From: Himantopus leucocephalus
Lineage: Eukaryota; Chordata; Aves; Charadriiformes; Recurvirostridae
Reading direction: 5' to 3'
DNA length: 64,000 nt
NCBI GenBank assembly: GCA_003993805.1
Contig: RSEF01000012.1
Location: 7,023,796-7,087,795 of the forward strand
Shown here: positions 23,483-35,700 of the stretch, piece after piece
Layout: each line of letters starts with the position of its first letter
Numbering within the stretch: position 1 is the stretch's first letter
Position numbers and translations under genes: made by a program
The notes under the pieces: generated by a model
Told to the model about the DNA's origin: nothing
Database searches by the model: none
Seen by the model: only the letters and a program-made list of their open reading frames with translations

Positions 23483-25437
23483 CTTTTTTTTTAAAACAAA
23501 GCTGTAGCTTTTCCTACTAAGGAGAGAGAAATGAAGAGTAATCCTCTTCAAACTCCTCTTGCCCTTCAAGAATGAGCGCAGACCTCATCTCCCAGAAGAT
23601 GAGGATTTTGTGCTGGCTGGCTGACAAATGGAAAATGAAACACCTGTGTGGGAGGGATGTGCTGTTAGCTATGTGTGTGCTGCTGCTGAGCCGTCTGCAT
23701 CCCACCTGTTAATTGCTTTATTTGGGATGAGTTTGGGAACACCACATCTTAGAGTGAGCTGGTAGCCATCAGCTGGGGAGGTGAAGACCAAAATATAGAT
23801 TATAATTGGACCAAATTGTAATGACCCCAAAAAGAAGGCGCTGGCTTTAACCACTGCGCGTACATCCTCTCTGTCAATAGAGCAGCTTCCGCTTTCCCAT
23901 GCTTGTTGACTGGAATGTCGTGGAGTCAGAGGCAACTGGCTGGTGATCTCTAGGAATAGCTTGTGAGAGGCGGTGATGAAGACCATCCAGTCTGGGATGT
24001 GGAGATCAGCCAGACGTATGTATGTATGCATACACGTATATGATAATAATGGATAACACATTTGATGGCCATCTGAGCAAATGCTTAGAGTTTTGAGAGC
24101 TATGAGGGAGTTGGGGTAACTTTACCTCGTGTACGGGACACCAGGCATTAAATTTTACCACAGACTCTTGTGATTTAGATTTGGTTTTTTTCAGTAATAT
24201 ATTTAAAGGATGAAAAAAAAAATCCCCTTTTTTAGCAGCACACTTGCTTTATGGAGCGAGCAGTTTCTCCCCAGCGTTTGAAGCGTGATTAAAAACTTCG
24301 GAAGAATGCTGTATCATACAGGGAAAGGTGAACACACGTTTATTTCACTTACAATGCATCTTTCAGATGTGACTGGGAAATAGATTCCTGTGTTCATAAT
24401 TGGGTATAAAAACAGAGGCAAGAGTTTATTCAGTCAAAAAAATCCATTTAAATAGCATATGTTGCTAGGGTTTCTTAGTAGTAACTGCAATTTAATCCTT
24501 GCTTAAAAGGATTTTTTTGATTAATTGAACACACAGGAAGAAGCCGACAATACCGTTCCTCACAGAAGAAACGGCTATTTTTAGGCATTTGCTTAAATTT
24601 TAGGTTGCTTTGTTCCTGTTAAAGCTCAGTCTTTACTTTGGCAAAAATCCCATTTTAAAAGCACGCTCTAAAGCTCTGGGCCTTCAGCAGGGCTAAGGAT
24701 TATGCACGTGCTTAAGGGCTTGGCTGAATAAGTTTTAAGGACGGTTTTTACAGAATTGGGGCCGTCAGTGGCTGGTAGAAGATGATCGAACGTTTGGCCT
24801 TTACAGGATTTAGGATGAGATTTACAGCTAGTGCTGCTTTATTAAAGAACTATTGGGTAATATGTGTGACGTAGGCTTAATGAAAATTGCCATACAGGAG
24901 CTTCTGATAGTTGTACTGAACTGAACGCTCTTCTTATTGTTTCAGATAATTTGAGAGTTAACGTTCATTGTAACTGCTGGGAAAGCTACATTTATTTTCT
25001 ACATTTTATTTGCATGTCTCAACAGCTTGAGTTTCAACTGTTCTTTTCATTTCATGCTATCTTTATTCAGTAGGACTATAAAATAGGGACAGAAAATGAG
25101 ATATACATGTGCACACCGGTTCACTGATGTATTATTATTACCAGCTTCTGGGAATTAGACTGACGGAACTCCACATATTTTTCCCTTGAAACAAACTATT
25201 TGCAAAGTTGGAGAGAATGGTGAATGATTTGCATAATTCAAAAATGATGGGTCTGTCTGCTACTTAAATCTGGGGAATTTAAGTAGGATTTTGGGGGCAT
25301 AAATATGTTGATGTTCTCATACTGCTAGGTAATTATTTTTTTTTTTTGCCTTTGTCCTTCAAGTCTTCTATAATGCGTAGGTTGATACGTGTTGACTGCG
25401 GCTCTCAGCAAATAACGTGCTGTTTGTATTGGGTTTC

Positions 25438-25537
25438 NNNNNNNNNNNNNNNNNNNNNNNNNNNNNNNNNNNNNNNNNNNNNNNNNNNNNNNNNNNNNNN
25501 NNNNNNNNNNNNNNNNNNNNNNNNNNNNNNNNNNNNN
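25438..25537. other. assembly gap of 100 N
   Basis: The run is exactly 100 N. The last bases before it are TGTTTGTATTGGGTTTC. Confidence 0.98.
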
Positions 25538-25633
25538 GGAAGAGTAATTGTTTTTCTTGTAATTTTTAAGTCATTTGGGCTGTTTTTTTTAAAAGCTTCT
25601 CTATACTTTTACTATTCACTCCGTACCACTGAG

Positions 25634-25686
25634 GGTTAGAAACTTAAAGACTCAACTTTNGGTTAGAAACTTAAAGACTCAACTTC
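25634..25686. repeat. 25-bp duplication around a single N (assembly join)
   Basis: GGTTAGAAACTTAAAGACTC and the next five bases occur on both sides of the N at 25660. As at 23311, this looks like an unmerged contig overlap. Confidence 0.85.
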
Positions 25687-26880
25687 GTTTTATACATAAC
25701 TAAGAAAAAACCCTTCAACCTAACTACCATGAGACGCAAGGTAAAAGGTAACAGGTAATATTGTGACAGTCTTTGGAAAGAAGAGAACTTCCTAGTTCAT
25801 ATGTGGTCATACTAGAAATTATAACATGAAAGGGTGTGATTAATCAAATTTGCAAACCTTTCTGTAGTTGTATAGGATGATAGGAAAAAAATAACTTGGA
25901 TTCACTTTTAAAATATGTCCGTCGTTACTCCGGTGCTATATTTAACTTTTGACTTTCAACTCCCTGCCAGTTTCAGATAAAGCCTACAGTGTTATCTGTG
26001 CCAAGAGGGAGCATCTGAGAATTCTTTTGTGTCCGAGTTCATGATCCATTCTTTTCTGATATCTGCTTAATAAAGATAGTAATACATAACTTATGGGAAC
26101 GTTACGAGGTTTTCTCTGATTACCAGGTGTAAAATGCTCTGGGACTCGTAGGTAGGAAGGGCTTTAAAGGTTTATTGTGGGTTTTAAAGCGGTGCTTGGT
26201 ATTGGTGTTGCATGTGGTGTCAAAAGTAAAGCTTCCCTGCGTACTTCTGAAATTCTTATCATAAACTGCCCAGTAAGTTACTCTTAAATGCATGGTAGAA
26301 ATCTAACATCGTTCCCACCTCAATAAGTTTGCAGGATAGAGTGGGATTAGTGCACGGTACATTTTGCTGCACAAATAATCCATTTTTATTAAAGGAATAA
26401 TGTTACCTGCACCTGTATCATGCTACTAAAGAGTACTGAAGTAGGAGGGAATCAGCTTACGGGTCGCTTTGTGCAAGTATTAATTGAAAGTGTCTTTTCT
26501 GTCTTGACAGATTGGTTAACACAGTGTTTTCTGGCTGATATATTCCACCTCTTACACTTTAAACATTGTATTTATCAGCCCTTTATTAAATATACAAAAC
26601 AAGACCGCACTCGCCAAAGTCTGTCACAGCCCATTTTGTTGTCACAGCGCATTTTGCTATGTGCCGAGGAATGAGAGTCCAAGCCGCAAAGTCGGCTCGT
26701 TTTAGCCTCAATGGCTTTTTAAAAAGCTTACAGCTTAAAATAATACATTATTAAGGTATTCAGGCTTGTCAAAATTAATAATTAATATCACATTTATGTT
26801 CCCCACACATACACAGAGTCTTTCATTCACTTCAGTTGTTTGTGTTCCAGCCAAGGGACTGCGAGCTGTAACCTTCTCCC

Positions 26881-26948
26881 GCGGCAGGAGCGTGCCGGGG
26901 CGGCTGCCGTCCGGCTCCCTGGCACGCACGCCTTAGCTAACGTTAGCT
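26881..26948. other. isolated GC-rich hairpin and 14-bp palindrome
   Basis: Within AT-rich surroundings, GCGTGCC (26890-26896) and its inverse GGCACGC (26921-26927) flank a GC-rich 24-base loop. The perfect palindrome AGCTAACGTTAGCT follows at 26935-26948. The segment contains several CpG dinucleotides. Its role is unknown. Confidence 0.5.
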
Positions 26949-27496
26949 TTCACTTGTTACCCTGTCAGCTACCGGAGCTTGTACGTGATCTGGTGGTCTA
27001 TTAACAAGAATATTAAGAATGCAAATTTTAAGAGGGAGGGGGGAAAAAAATATCCCTATATGTTTATTTTTAAGATCCTGGAGGAACTTGCTTCTTGGGA
27101 TAAGGGAGTAACTTAACAGGTGATTATGAACAGTATTTCATAATTGTTCTGAGAATTTATTGTTTTGAGAATATTTTTTTTTAAGAATAAATAGGCTTGT
27201 TTTAGGAATAAATAGGACTAATCTGATCAAATACCAGATGACGTATGAAAATTTGTCTTCTGTTGAGAGCAGAGGTTACAGAGACCACGTCCTACTTGCA
27301 GAACAACTGCATTTCTGCTCAGAGAGAGCAGAGCATGAAATGTACAGTTCATCCACTAAAATTTTTTCTCTTCGTTGCGTAGGGATGACGGAATCCTCAG
27401 CAGGAATAAATACCAAAAAAATGAGGGGATATGACCAAAGACAACAGAAGAATTGGCCTAGATTCTGTGTCTGAGTAAATGTAGGCAGCTCATATG

Positions 27497-27511
27497 CACA
27501 CACACACACAC
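27497..27511. repeat. (CA)n microsatellite
   Basis: Seven to eight CA units. Confidence 0.85.
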
Positions 27512-28078
27512 CAAAAGCAAAAAAGCCCTACAAAATTCAGGGAGAGTTAAGTTTTTATATCAGGATGGTATTTAACACCAGACTGGTAGGATTAACAGTT
27601 TATGAAATATTCACAATATATTTTTGTGTAGCATTACTTAATGTGTAACAGCAACCTCTGCCCAATTCCTGTGCGCATGATGAGGTATTATTTTTGCAGT
27701 GGGACGTGGCTGTCTTGAAATTTGGGAATAGAAATCATTTGGCTCAAAGGAGTCTGTGTTGCTTTAGAATTTAATTTGCTTAACGGGTATGTCAGCGTGT
27801 CCCATTGCAGGAAAAGCAGTGCACCAGCAAAATTGCGCAACTCTGAATTTAGCTAAATTGAGCTAAGCAGAGAGAAACCTGGATGCCTCAAAATGATTTC
27901 TATGAAAAGTCAGTAACATTTCTACGAACGGCCAGAACTACTTAGTGTGGAGCTCTTGAATGCTTTGGCAGTCCTTGTTGGGAGTTGATTATTTCCAACA
28001 TTGACAGTACGCGGATTTATTCTAGGCCCATTTCTACTTTAGCTTGGTGTGCAGGACTATCCGTGGTGTTGTGCACAG

Positions 28079-28160
28079 GCAAGAGTGAACAAACTCATAA
28101 AAAGGATCTCTTTGCCGGACTTTCTGAAGTGTTTGCAGGACCATCTTCTGAACTGTTCAG
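28079..28160 (+). CDS. candidate internal coding exon, gene unknown
   Basis: The exon has 82 nt (27 codons plus one base), beginning ARVNKLIKRISLPDF and ending HLLNCS. The acceptor is TGTGCACAG (AG 28077-28078) and the donor is TTCAG followed by GTGACA. The peptide has an amphipathic, leucine-rich look. Phases are 0 to 1. The frame also stays open through the downstream intron sequence, which weakens the case. No family is recognised. Confidence 0.27.
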
Positions 28161-28603
28161 GTGACACATTTGTTCACCTTTTGGATGTGGGCTTTGCTGC
28201 AGTAGTAAATATTGTGGTGTTCTCACCTGTTAATCATGTGCTACGGTCTCCCTTGGGATGTACCATCTTGTTTAACTTCTGACTTCTTCCACGCTGTGTT
28301 TTAACCCGTGATTAGCTGCTCTGTTTCTTCCGTGCTCCCAGAAGTGGGGTGGGTGGGAGTTCAGCAGGACCAGCGCTATGCCAGGGGGGTATTGCGCACC
28401 CAGAAAGAAACGGAGAGTAAGAGATGTGAAAGCAAACCACCACAGAACGTTTTAAGTTTGCAGCCTGAAATCTTTTACAGAGGGTCTTGCTCTCTGCTGA
28501 CTTTCGTGTTTGCCCTTAGAGTGGTCAGTATTGATGTACAGGAGTATTGTATTTCTGCCACCGTATAGAATAACACCGTTACCTGAACAAGGAAGCACCT
28601 CTG

Positions 28604-29036
28604 AATCATAGAATCATAGAATCGTTAAGGTTGGAAGGGACCTTTCAGATCATCTAGTCCAACCTTTAACCTAACCTGACAAAACCAGATCTAAACCATA
28701 TCCCCAAGTACCACATCTACCCTTTTTTTTAAACACCTCCAGGGATGGCGACTCCACCCCCTCCCTGGGCAGCCTATTCCAATGTTGAATAACCCTTTCA
28801 GTGAAAAAATTTTTTCTAATATCCAACCTAAACCTCCCCTGGCTTAACTTGAACCCATTACCTCTCGTCCTATCACTTGACACTACGGAGAAGAGGTCAG
28901 TTCCCATCTCTCTACAACCTCCTTTCAGGTAATTGTAGAGAGCGATAAGGTCTCCCCTCAGCCTCCTCTTCTTCAGGCTAAACAGCCCCAGTTCCCTCAG
29001 CCGCTCCTCATAAGACTTGTGCTCCAGACCCCTCAA
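28604..29036 (-). mobile_element. CR1 LINE, 3' fragment
   Basis: On the plus strand it starts AATCATAGAATCATAGAATCG, then GGTTGGAAGGGACCTTTCAG and ATCTAGTCCAACC. On the minus strand a frame of about 120 codons (29036-28671) includes [19 protein letters not shown] and [19 protein letters not shown], the C-terminal part of ORF2. It is 5'-truncated, as most CR1 copies are. Confidence 0.95.
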
Positions 29037-30224
29037 TCCTAGAAGTGTCCACTATACTGTCACTCTAGGGTGAGCTCCCCATCCTACTTCTGTTGCAATA
29101 TACAGGGGGGTAGCGTGGTGTGCACATAGAGCACCAACCAGCCTCGTGGAAAAGACTTTGCGTAGAGGGTAAGGCACAGAGGCTGCCTAGTTTGTGATGA
29201 GCTGCCTTGTGCTACCACCATTGGGGACCCATAACCCAGAAGAGAACACTTCTGGCCCAGTCATACCTTGACCTGGAGAAGTTTCAGATCAGCTTCTGAT
29301 TTCTGGAAGCATTTCCCAACCGTGCTGGTTCTCCATAGCCTTGGAAGCCTGCCCAGGTCTGTTAAGGTTGTACTACTGTGGCAAGATCTCATTTCACCAC
29401 GGTAACGTTTCTGATGGTCCTTCGCAGTATAGCTATGTGCAAAAAAAATGATGTGAAAGTGCACCTGATGCTGAATGGGAGTCCAGTGGAACGCTCAAAC
29501 TTTTTGTCAATTGGGGCCCCAGGTTTAAGAGAACTTTACTCAGTTTTTGGATTTCACATTGTGGAGGGGAAAAAGATCAGACAGTTCCTCGTTTGTCACC
29601 TTTTTTGCCCTCAGATTGGACAAAGACTGGCAAGTCTGACTACAGTTTGCTGCTTCGAGCTTCCTCAAAGGCAGAACTCCACAGGTGCCAACCCCAGGGA
29701 AGCGCCCTGAAACATTTCTGTAGGCTTCTGCATGCACCGTTGGCTGGGCTGCTGAAAACCTAGCCAACGGGATGTATATAAAATAAGCAAATAAGAAAGT
29801 AAGCAGATCCAGTAATTGGGTTCTCTTCCAGCATCCTGTTTTCATATGTAAGAAGTCTTTGTTGGGGATTTTAGCAGCTGTTGCCATCTTTGTTGCTAAT
29901 TATGCATTACTCATCCTCAAGCCCGAGGTTTCTCCCAATTTGTGTCTAAAAGTTCTTCAGATAAAAAGTGCAGCTAGTTGCAGAAGTCCACTGGTAATTA
30001 TACTATAGAATTACTATACACAGAATACATTTACTATATACACACACACTATATTTTATATATATCTACACTATACATTACGTTATTTATTATAATCATG
30101 TCAGTATCAGAAAGGCAAACTGATAAATTTGACATAAAATATGCAATATCTGGAAGAAAAAAGTGGAATGGGAAAGGTATTTCCTAATTTACTGTATATT
30201 CTGGGTTGGTTTTGATTGCTCTAG

Positions 30225-30272
30225 AGCCTGCAAAATCAGTATTGGATGTCAAAATGGCTGTACGTGTTCCAG
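30225..30272 (+). other. candidate 48-nt exon (weak)
   Basis: The acceptor GGTTTTGATTGCTCTAG is very good and the donor CCAG followed by GTGAAT is fair. All three frames are open, so the reading frame cannot be fixed from this segment alone. Its coding status is unclear. Confidence 0.22.
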
Positions 30273-30473
30273 GTGAATTCTTGTTTAGCTGGTGATAAAA
30301 TAGAAACCAGGAAGACGGTGTTTTTAAATAGATGTTCATTCCCCAAATTAATCTGTCCTGAATTTACCACTTAAAAGAGGTGTTTAAGAAAAGATGTATA
30401 ATTTCTGTCGGTTTTGCAAATTTATTTAAATCAAGTGGTTTTTGGAGCTTTTTTTTGTTTTCTTCCATGAAAG

Positions 30474-30552
30474 CTACAACTGGTTAGAAACAAATACACT
30501 GCATCAGTCAGGATGTCTCTGCCGCTTGATAACATGCCAGAGAACCACAATC
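30474..30552 (+). CDS. candidate internal coding exon, gene unknown
   Basis: The exon has 79 nt. One frame reads LQLVRNKYTASVRMS and on to LDNMPENHN (phase 0 to 1); a second frame is also open. The donor is a perfect GTAAGT (30553-30558) and the acceptor follows TTTGTTTTCTTCCATGAAAG. It lies 202 bp after the 48-nt candidate. Confidence 0.27.
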
Positions 30553-31657
30553 GTAAGTTAAAAAATATGGATTAAGTTTTATTATTATTAATTTTTTTTA
30601 GATGTTAAGATAGAGTGCACTTGGGGTTATTTAATACAGTGGGAAATGAGACTAGTAGGAGATTATTTTTGAAAATGTGCACTCATTCTGTAGGGTGTTA
30701 AGAATTGTGTTTAAATTAAACCGCGTACTCTGAACCTTGGTCTGTAAGGACTAACGTCTTCATTTGTTTCAAATGTGTAAACTGAAATAAGGCAGTGCTA
30801 ATGTGCCATTCCTATTATCAGTTTTGGCTGTTAAGGTGATTGGAAATAGACTCTTTTTAAGTCAGTTGGAGTTTGAGAGCTTTTGTGGTCCCCCAAAACA
30901 GTCATGGTTGAGCGCACGCAGGTCCATCAGAACTTCAAGCAGCAGATGATGCTTTCTATCAGCTACAGTTTTTAGGTGCCACTTCATAATTTGTTCCTCC
31001 TGGTGTTTGTTTGAAAACAGATGATATATACATGTATATCTATTTTTAAGGTCTACATCTATATCTATTTTTAAGGTCAAACGTACTTTCCTAACTCTGC
31101 AGTTCTGTTACAAAAAGGCTTGTTTGATATCTTACGGATATTCATATACGAATTTTAGGAGGGGGTTAATAAAGGTGGAGTTGGAAAAATCCTAAAGGAA
31201 GATCACATTTAAATGTAAACATCTTTGCTGCTTTTTAAAAGAGAATTGAGGGAAAAGGGATATAGAAAATTACAGGCTTTGGTAAAATTGTGTCTCAGAG
31301 CAATGTTTTCTTTCCAAAGCCTTGCATAATCTGCCAGTATATTTTAAAAAGACATATCCCAAAACACTAGAAAATAATCAAGTCTTTATTAAGCAAAAAG
31401 TTACTTCTTTATCAAATAATGGAAGTGTGGTAGGAAAATAAATTGGCCTTAACTGGATCGCTACACTGCACATTAGTAGAAACAACAAATAGTAGTAAGG
31501 AAGATGTGATTTCTGATGCTCTATCAAAACAAATTCCCAAACACTGTGCTGTTTCATAAAAATGAGAAAATCTGACGTGCAGCTAACCCTGACACGCTAT
31601 ACAGTGACGCAGCATGATTCTTTGCTAATTTAATTCCTAATCCTCACTTTGTGTCAG

Positions 31658-31722
31658 AACTGGAAACACAATACATTGGATGGAAAATTGGAGCTCTGTG
31701 TGAAAAAAAACCAAACAGTGAA
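31658..31722 (+). CDS. candidate internal coding exon, gene unknown (weak donor)
   Basis: A strong acceptor (CCTAATCCTCACTTTGTGTCAG) precedes 65 nt that read LETQYIGWKIGALCEKK in the frame with two leading bases (phase 1 to 0). The donor would be GAA followed by GTAGGT, which is weaker. The phases bridge the neighbours at 30474-30552 and 32620-32792. Confidence 0.2.
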
Positions 31723-31927
31723 GTAGGTCTGCATATGAAGTAACAGCTTCATTTCCACACATAACTCAAAACGTGAGTCGGATTTTAAGTGTAACAAAAC
31801 ACACCTCTACCTTTCATGAGCCTAGTTTTTGAGCTGAAAATTTTCAGCACTCTTCCAGAAAAAGGCATACGGATGAAAGCATGCTTTAATTCAAGAAGCT
31901 GGCACTTGGATGAGCACCCTCAAATTT

Positions 31928-32121
31928 TTCACTCTGAGGGTGTCCCAGGTCGCCCAGAGAAGCTGTGGCTGCCCTATCCTGGAGGTGTTCAAGGCCAGGT
32001 TGGACGGGGCTTGGGAGCGGTGTAGTGGGAGGTGTCCCTGCCCATGGCAGGGGGGTTGGAACTAGATGAGCTTTAAGGTCCCTTCCAACCCAAACCATTC
32101 TGTGATTCATTCTGTGATTCA
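31928..32121 (+). mobile_element. CR1 LINE, short 3' end
   Basis: It holds only the last 190 bases or so: GCCCAGAGAAGCTGTGGCTG, CTGGAGGTGTTCAAGGCCAGG, GGGGGGTTGGAACTAGATGA, and the tail CATTCTGTGATTCATTCTGTG. It lies between candidate exons, inside the putative intron. Confidence 0.95.
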
Positions 32122-32619
32122 TTCTGCAGCTACTGTGCTGAATATTTCGGTGATAATCATCAGTAACTCACAAAGGTCTGTTTCCTCTTAGGGCTGCTTT
32201 AGCCCAGTGTCTTTCAGCAAGTCAAGTCTGCAAAGCACCACCACCATCAACGCAAAAACGGTTCCTATAGCCTCGGTGATCCTTGGCCTGGTAGGGGTTG
32301 CGAATCCCTTTTTTGGCTTTGTGGCGATGGGTAAACAAGCTCCTGGGTGAACGAGATATGGAAAGAAGAGTAAATATGGAACAGGACTCAAAGGATACAT
32401 GAGCTTTCAGGGCTTCCGTGGAGCTTCTGTCGTTACGTGCTGGCAGGAGCTGGAGCTGGGATTTATGCCATAAAAAAATCTAGTCTGTAGCTGTGATTTG
32501 AGCTGGATTTGCCATCCTGGCTGGTAACTGCAGTTGGCGCGTACCATTTGTGGCAGAGTTATCCCATAACCTATCATGCAAGAGTTGTAATGCGTTAACT
32601 GGTAGATTGTGTGTTTCAG

Positions 32620-32792
32620 CTGATCAGCAAACTCACTCTGACTTTGGGTATGATGCTTAAGAAGATATGTTATGCCCTTCAGCGGACTGGGAGAAAGGAC
32701 TCGAGGTATCAGAAAGTGGCCTCAAAATTTGAGGTCAATTTAGCGTGTTCATCATTGCTGTTTCTTATGGATGTTTATAGCTCAGAGGAAAG
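32620..32792 (+). CDS. candidate internal coding exon, gene unknown (best of the series)
   Basis: The exon has 173 nt with a fully open frame of 57 codons plus two bases. It begins LISKLTLTLGMMLKKICYAL and includes RYQKVASKFEVNLACSS and FLMDVYSSEE. The acceptor is ATTGTGTGTTTCAG (AG 32618-32619) and the donor AAAG followed by GTAAGTGA. The peptide looks like a helical, folded region (mixed hydrophobic and basic residues), but I cannot assign a family. The other two frames close quickly. Phases are 0 to 2. Confidence 0.4.
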
Positions 32793-35700
32793 GTAAGTGA
32801 CGTACTTTGCTGTTAACACTCCAGGTTGGTTTACATCTAGTCAGCAACACGAACACACCGAAATTCCTCACAAGGATATTGAGTAGTAGAAGATATGAGG
32901 AAATAAGGTATAAAATTGGTATTTTGTACCACCCAGAACAACGCAGCTGAAATCTGGAATCCAGTAGAAGACCCAATGCCCCAACTTCAGTAGGGGTGAG
33001 TTTTCATTATTCAGGCATGTATTGATTTACTTACTGGGCAAAAATTGAAATCCATGATCTGTATGTGTAAGAAGCAATTCTCTGAAGCTGTTGTTCAGTT
33101 TCATAACAGACCTGGCTTTCTGTTTCCTTGCAAGTGACACAAAGAATTCATTCAGTGTCAACTTTCTTTGGTTCAAGTTAATTTCATTTTTTTTTTTCTG
33201 GTGGGTCAACTTCATACCAGCAGCGTTTATGCTAGATGAGGTATCATCTGCCCATGGAGCTTTATGTTTTAGTGGGATCATGTGTCATCTGCCCTCCCAG
33301 GACTTGCTCAAAACCAAAGTTGGAATAAATCTCTTGTACCCCAACAAATTCCGCATAAACGTGACGATGACTTTGTTAAAGGAGGAGGCTGATTACCACA
33401 TGTGTGATTAATATCTTTTAAAGATTTTTGTGTGCTTCTAGCAGTTAGGACTGGCCCATCAGTTGTTTCTAAAACGATGTGACACCAGGTCATGTCTTTA
33501 GACTCTGGAGGTTGGAGGCTGGCCAGCAAGGGACAAGCAAAACCATTACTCTGGCACCCCTGTTGGCTCTTATAAAATGAGAACTTATTGGTACTAGCTG
33601 AGCCCAGGCTTTGTCTTTTAATCAATTTGTTGATTTAATCAATCCAAATTAATTAAATTACCCTTTTTAAAAAAGATTGGTAATTCTCTTTTACTTGCTG
33701 TGGCATTTATTTAATTTTTCCTGTTAAGAAACAAGTTTCTAATGAAATATGAGGCAAATATAAAGCAGTAACTCGGTGTCTCAACAGAAGGAAATGTTTT
33801 CGTAATAAAATTAGAAAGTGAACTTTAGGAAGCTAATTTGAATCACGAGTGTGTCAATGGTGCAAAGATCACATAAACTGAGAGACAAGAAACTTTGTAG
33901 TAGGTATATTGTTAACCATTAAACAAAAATAATTGTTGAATAGGGAAAAGTGTTTAAAATAGGGAAAAATGGGGGACCAAAGAACAGTTTTCCCCTAAAT
34001 AAATTTGGCGGTAAATTAGTGTTCTTCCCAAGTCCTGTAGATTGGTAAAAACTCATTCCAGGTTTAGTCTATATCAACTGAAAGGCATGATGGATATTCG
34101 ATGAGATAACGGATGGGCTGACTCAGATCCTATTTGATGCTCAGTACCAATGGGAAGCTGTCTGGCAAGCCAGATTGACGTGTGCATGGCGTACTGCTGC
34201 TTCTGCATTTGGAAGTCTTGTATGAGCAAGATTAGTGGGCTTTAATTTTTGTCTGTGGAGTTTTTATAAAATGATTATACATATGAACGTAAACGTGAGT
34301 GACTTTGGTATGGCACTACTATTAAGTTGTTATAAAAACAACTGCACTTCTAACCAGCATATTCTGTAAAACTTAAAATAACTACTGGAAGTATTTACTG
34401 TAGCTTAATACAATCTTACATGTGATATGTTTTTATAAGCAACTGGATTATACTCAAATGAGATTCTTAGGAAACCAGGATGCTCTGAACTGGTGTCTCA
34501 ATGCTTTCAATGCTTTTTTTTTTTTTCTTTCCTTACTCTATGCAAATCCTCATTGTTAGTTTACCTGAGGATTAAGGGATTTACATTATGGGTACACTTA
34601 AACTTACTTTGCAATGTCTAACGTCATGAGAATTTTGCATTCAACTACAGCTCCTGGAAACTTCTGAAAATTTGCCTCTGTAGGACCGCAGCAAATGTGG
34701 CCTCTTTACCGCCACCTCCCTTTAGATAACATGTTAAATATAATTTCATAATAAAATACTTATTTTGAAGGCAATTGTTAGTCAGAATTTAAGGAGAAAA
34801 AGGGAAAAAACATTTTTAAATCATTGTAAGTCTCACTTTCTTTGTTCTACCTCTATGAATAAACATATCCTTGGTTGATATCCATGAATCAGAATCAGAA
34901 ATTTAGGATATAGTTGTCCCCTAACTGGGAATCAAGTTACTAATGAATCCATGCTTTGCTAAAAGTTGCTAAACTCTATTTCCCATTCCGTTCACTGGGG
35001 TGGTGTTGAACCTGGGTGAAGAAATCCCAGGTGGATATCTGCTCCTCGCTTTCTCCGCAGTTACACCGGGCTGTAAAGTTTTGTGTGTAGCTGATCTTTG
35101 CCCTGTGCACCCACACACCCCACGTAAAATGTGCATATTTTGCAGGGCCTACACACTGGAAAGGAAAAGGTTAACTGTGGCCTAAGGAAGGTTGGATGGA
35201 GGAAGCCAAGAAAACCATTCCCAGTCCAGAAAACTGTCCAGTAGTTTGTGCTAAGGAAACACATTTGCTTTTTCTCTCACCTTATAATGGATACTGGTAT
35301 TAAGGTGAATGCCTTGTAAATCCTCTCCAGATAATTTTGGTCTAGGATCATGCTAAATCTAGTGAACGCTAGTTTGGGCCCAGAGTGATACAAAACATTT
35401 ATAAAGAGATTTTTGGCTAAGTTCCTCCAATTTGGAGGTTACGGAACACAAGCATTTGGGACACAACCTAAGAAGCATGCCTTTTAAATACAGATTGTAT
35501 TTCCCAAATGTTGGAATACTCTTATTGGAAAATGCAGCTTTAATTTGGCCTGCCTTAGGATTTTAAGTTTAGACAGTACAAGCTTTGAAAATCCGTAGAT
35601 GTGTGTCAGAAAATACAAAAATTGTGGTTGTGGTTGTGACTGAGCATAAACTGGGATGATGGGCACTTTAGCCGGTGTTAATTTATGGCTGGAACGATTT

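Noticed and set aside
23669..24061. 130-codon minus-strand ORF (ADLHIPDWMVFITASHK...)
   Set aside because: The peptide looks plausible in places, but there is no start context, splice signals or family motif to support it.
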